A stretch of DNA of 12,954 bases. Origin: Gaoshiqia sp050298035. GTDB lineage: Bacteria; Bacteroidota; Bacteroidia; Bacteroidales; Prolixibacteraceae. The stretch is from positions 1 to 12,954 of the forward strand of contig JBNKTK010000106.1 in NCBI GenBank assembly GCA_050298035.1. The letters run 5' to 3'. Positions 12,812 through 12,954 of this stretch are shown here, one piece after another; position 1 is the first letter of the stretch, and each line of letters begins with the position of its first letter. Made by a program: the position numbers and the translations under genes. The notes beneath the pieces were generated by a model. The model was not told the DNA's origin and ran no database searches. It was given only the letters and a program-made list of their open reading frames with translations.

Positions 12812-12888
12812 ATTTTTGCGAATGGGGTATTTTGTGGATCAATTAATAAATCGGGTGGATGGATAGGAATTGTTTTTATCTTTCGTCC

Positions 12889-12954
12889 ATGGAAATTGAC
12901 ATTCTACTTAAATATCTTCTACCAGAAGAACTACTTGAATATTTTGAATTAAAA
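12889..12954 (+). CDS. Start of a probable ISAon1-family transposase N-terminal-region protein, cut by window edge
   Basis: Only 22 codons are in the window. The residues LLKYLLPEELLEYFELK (6-22) resemble the beginning of the N-terminal-region protein of ISAon1-type insertion sequences in Bacteroidota, which typically opens with an LLK-LLPE-L-E-F-E-like pattern. In those elements this short protein (about 100-130 residues) precedes the catalytic DDE transposase. A TATCTTTC at 12877-12884 may serve as -7 element but lies very close to the ATG at 12889. The left end of the element should fall between the tRNA terminator (12811) and the ATG; I could not define its inverted repeat because the right end is outside the window. 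The call rests on a short similarity from memory. Confidence 0.5.
   Translation, partial: MEIDILLKYLLPEELLEYFELK

Overview
The window looks like the chromosome of a member of the Bacteroidota, probably a Marinilabiliales/Prolixibacteraceae-like marine or anaerobic lineage (the phylum is a firm inference, the family is a guess). Reasons: the recurrent promoter -7 element TAnnTTTG in front of several genes, AT-rich leaders without clear Shine-Dalgarno sequences, a fused ribBA, a long LptF/LptG-type permease, a glucosaminidase with two LysM-like repeats, a DUF5522 protein and an ISAon1-like transposase start. No stretch longer than 300 bases lacks a gene.

Layout. (1) 1-1222, minus: first ~407 codons of dnaK, cut by the window edge. 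(2) 1474-3600, plus: panB, then a compact AT-rich insert carrying a four-helix-bundle (23S rRNA intervening-sequence/S23-type) gene between inverted heptamer repeats, then an RluA-type pseudouridine synthase. (3) 3607-3631: a probably bidirectional terminator, then cdd (cytidine deaminase) on the minus strand. (4) 4330-5274, plus: a secreted glucosaminidase with two LysM-like repeats. (5) 5271-6511, minus: fmt, translationally coupled to a small two-helix membrane protein whose stop codon overlaps the stop of the glucosaminidase gene. (6) 6652-12501, minus: a run of six genes in transcription order START-like protein, LptF/LptG permease, GT4 glycosyltransferase, GT2 membrane glycosyltransferase, ribBA, DUF5522. 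It ends in a strong intrinsic terminator. Promoter-like elements before the START-like gene, the permease gene and ribBA suggest at least three transcription units, but permease/GT4/GT2 overlap by 26 and 8 bases and must be one message. (7) 12590-12811, plus: promoter, tRNA with anticodon CAU and its terminator. (8) 12889-end, plus: first 22 codons of a likely ISAon1-family transposase N-terminal protein.

Most genes are housekeeping: protein folding, pantothenate and riboflavin synthesis, pyrimidine salvage, initiator tRNA formylation, RNA modification. The permease/GT4/GT2 set and the LysM glucosaminidase point to envelope work (LPS transport, surface glycan synthesis, wall turnover). The most unusual part is the four-helix-bundle insert at 2295-2900. 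It has low GC, inverted terminal heptamer arrays able to pair in RNA, and sits 5 bases after the panB stop and 7 bases before the pseudouridine synthase start. It has the architecture of a 23S rRNA intervening sequence, but lies between two protein genes.
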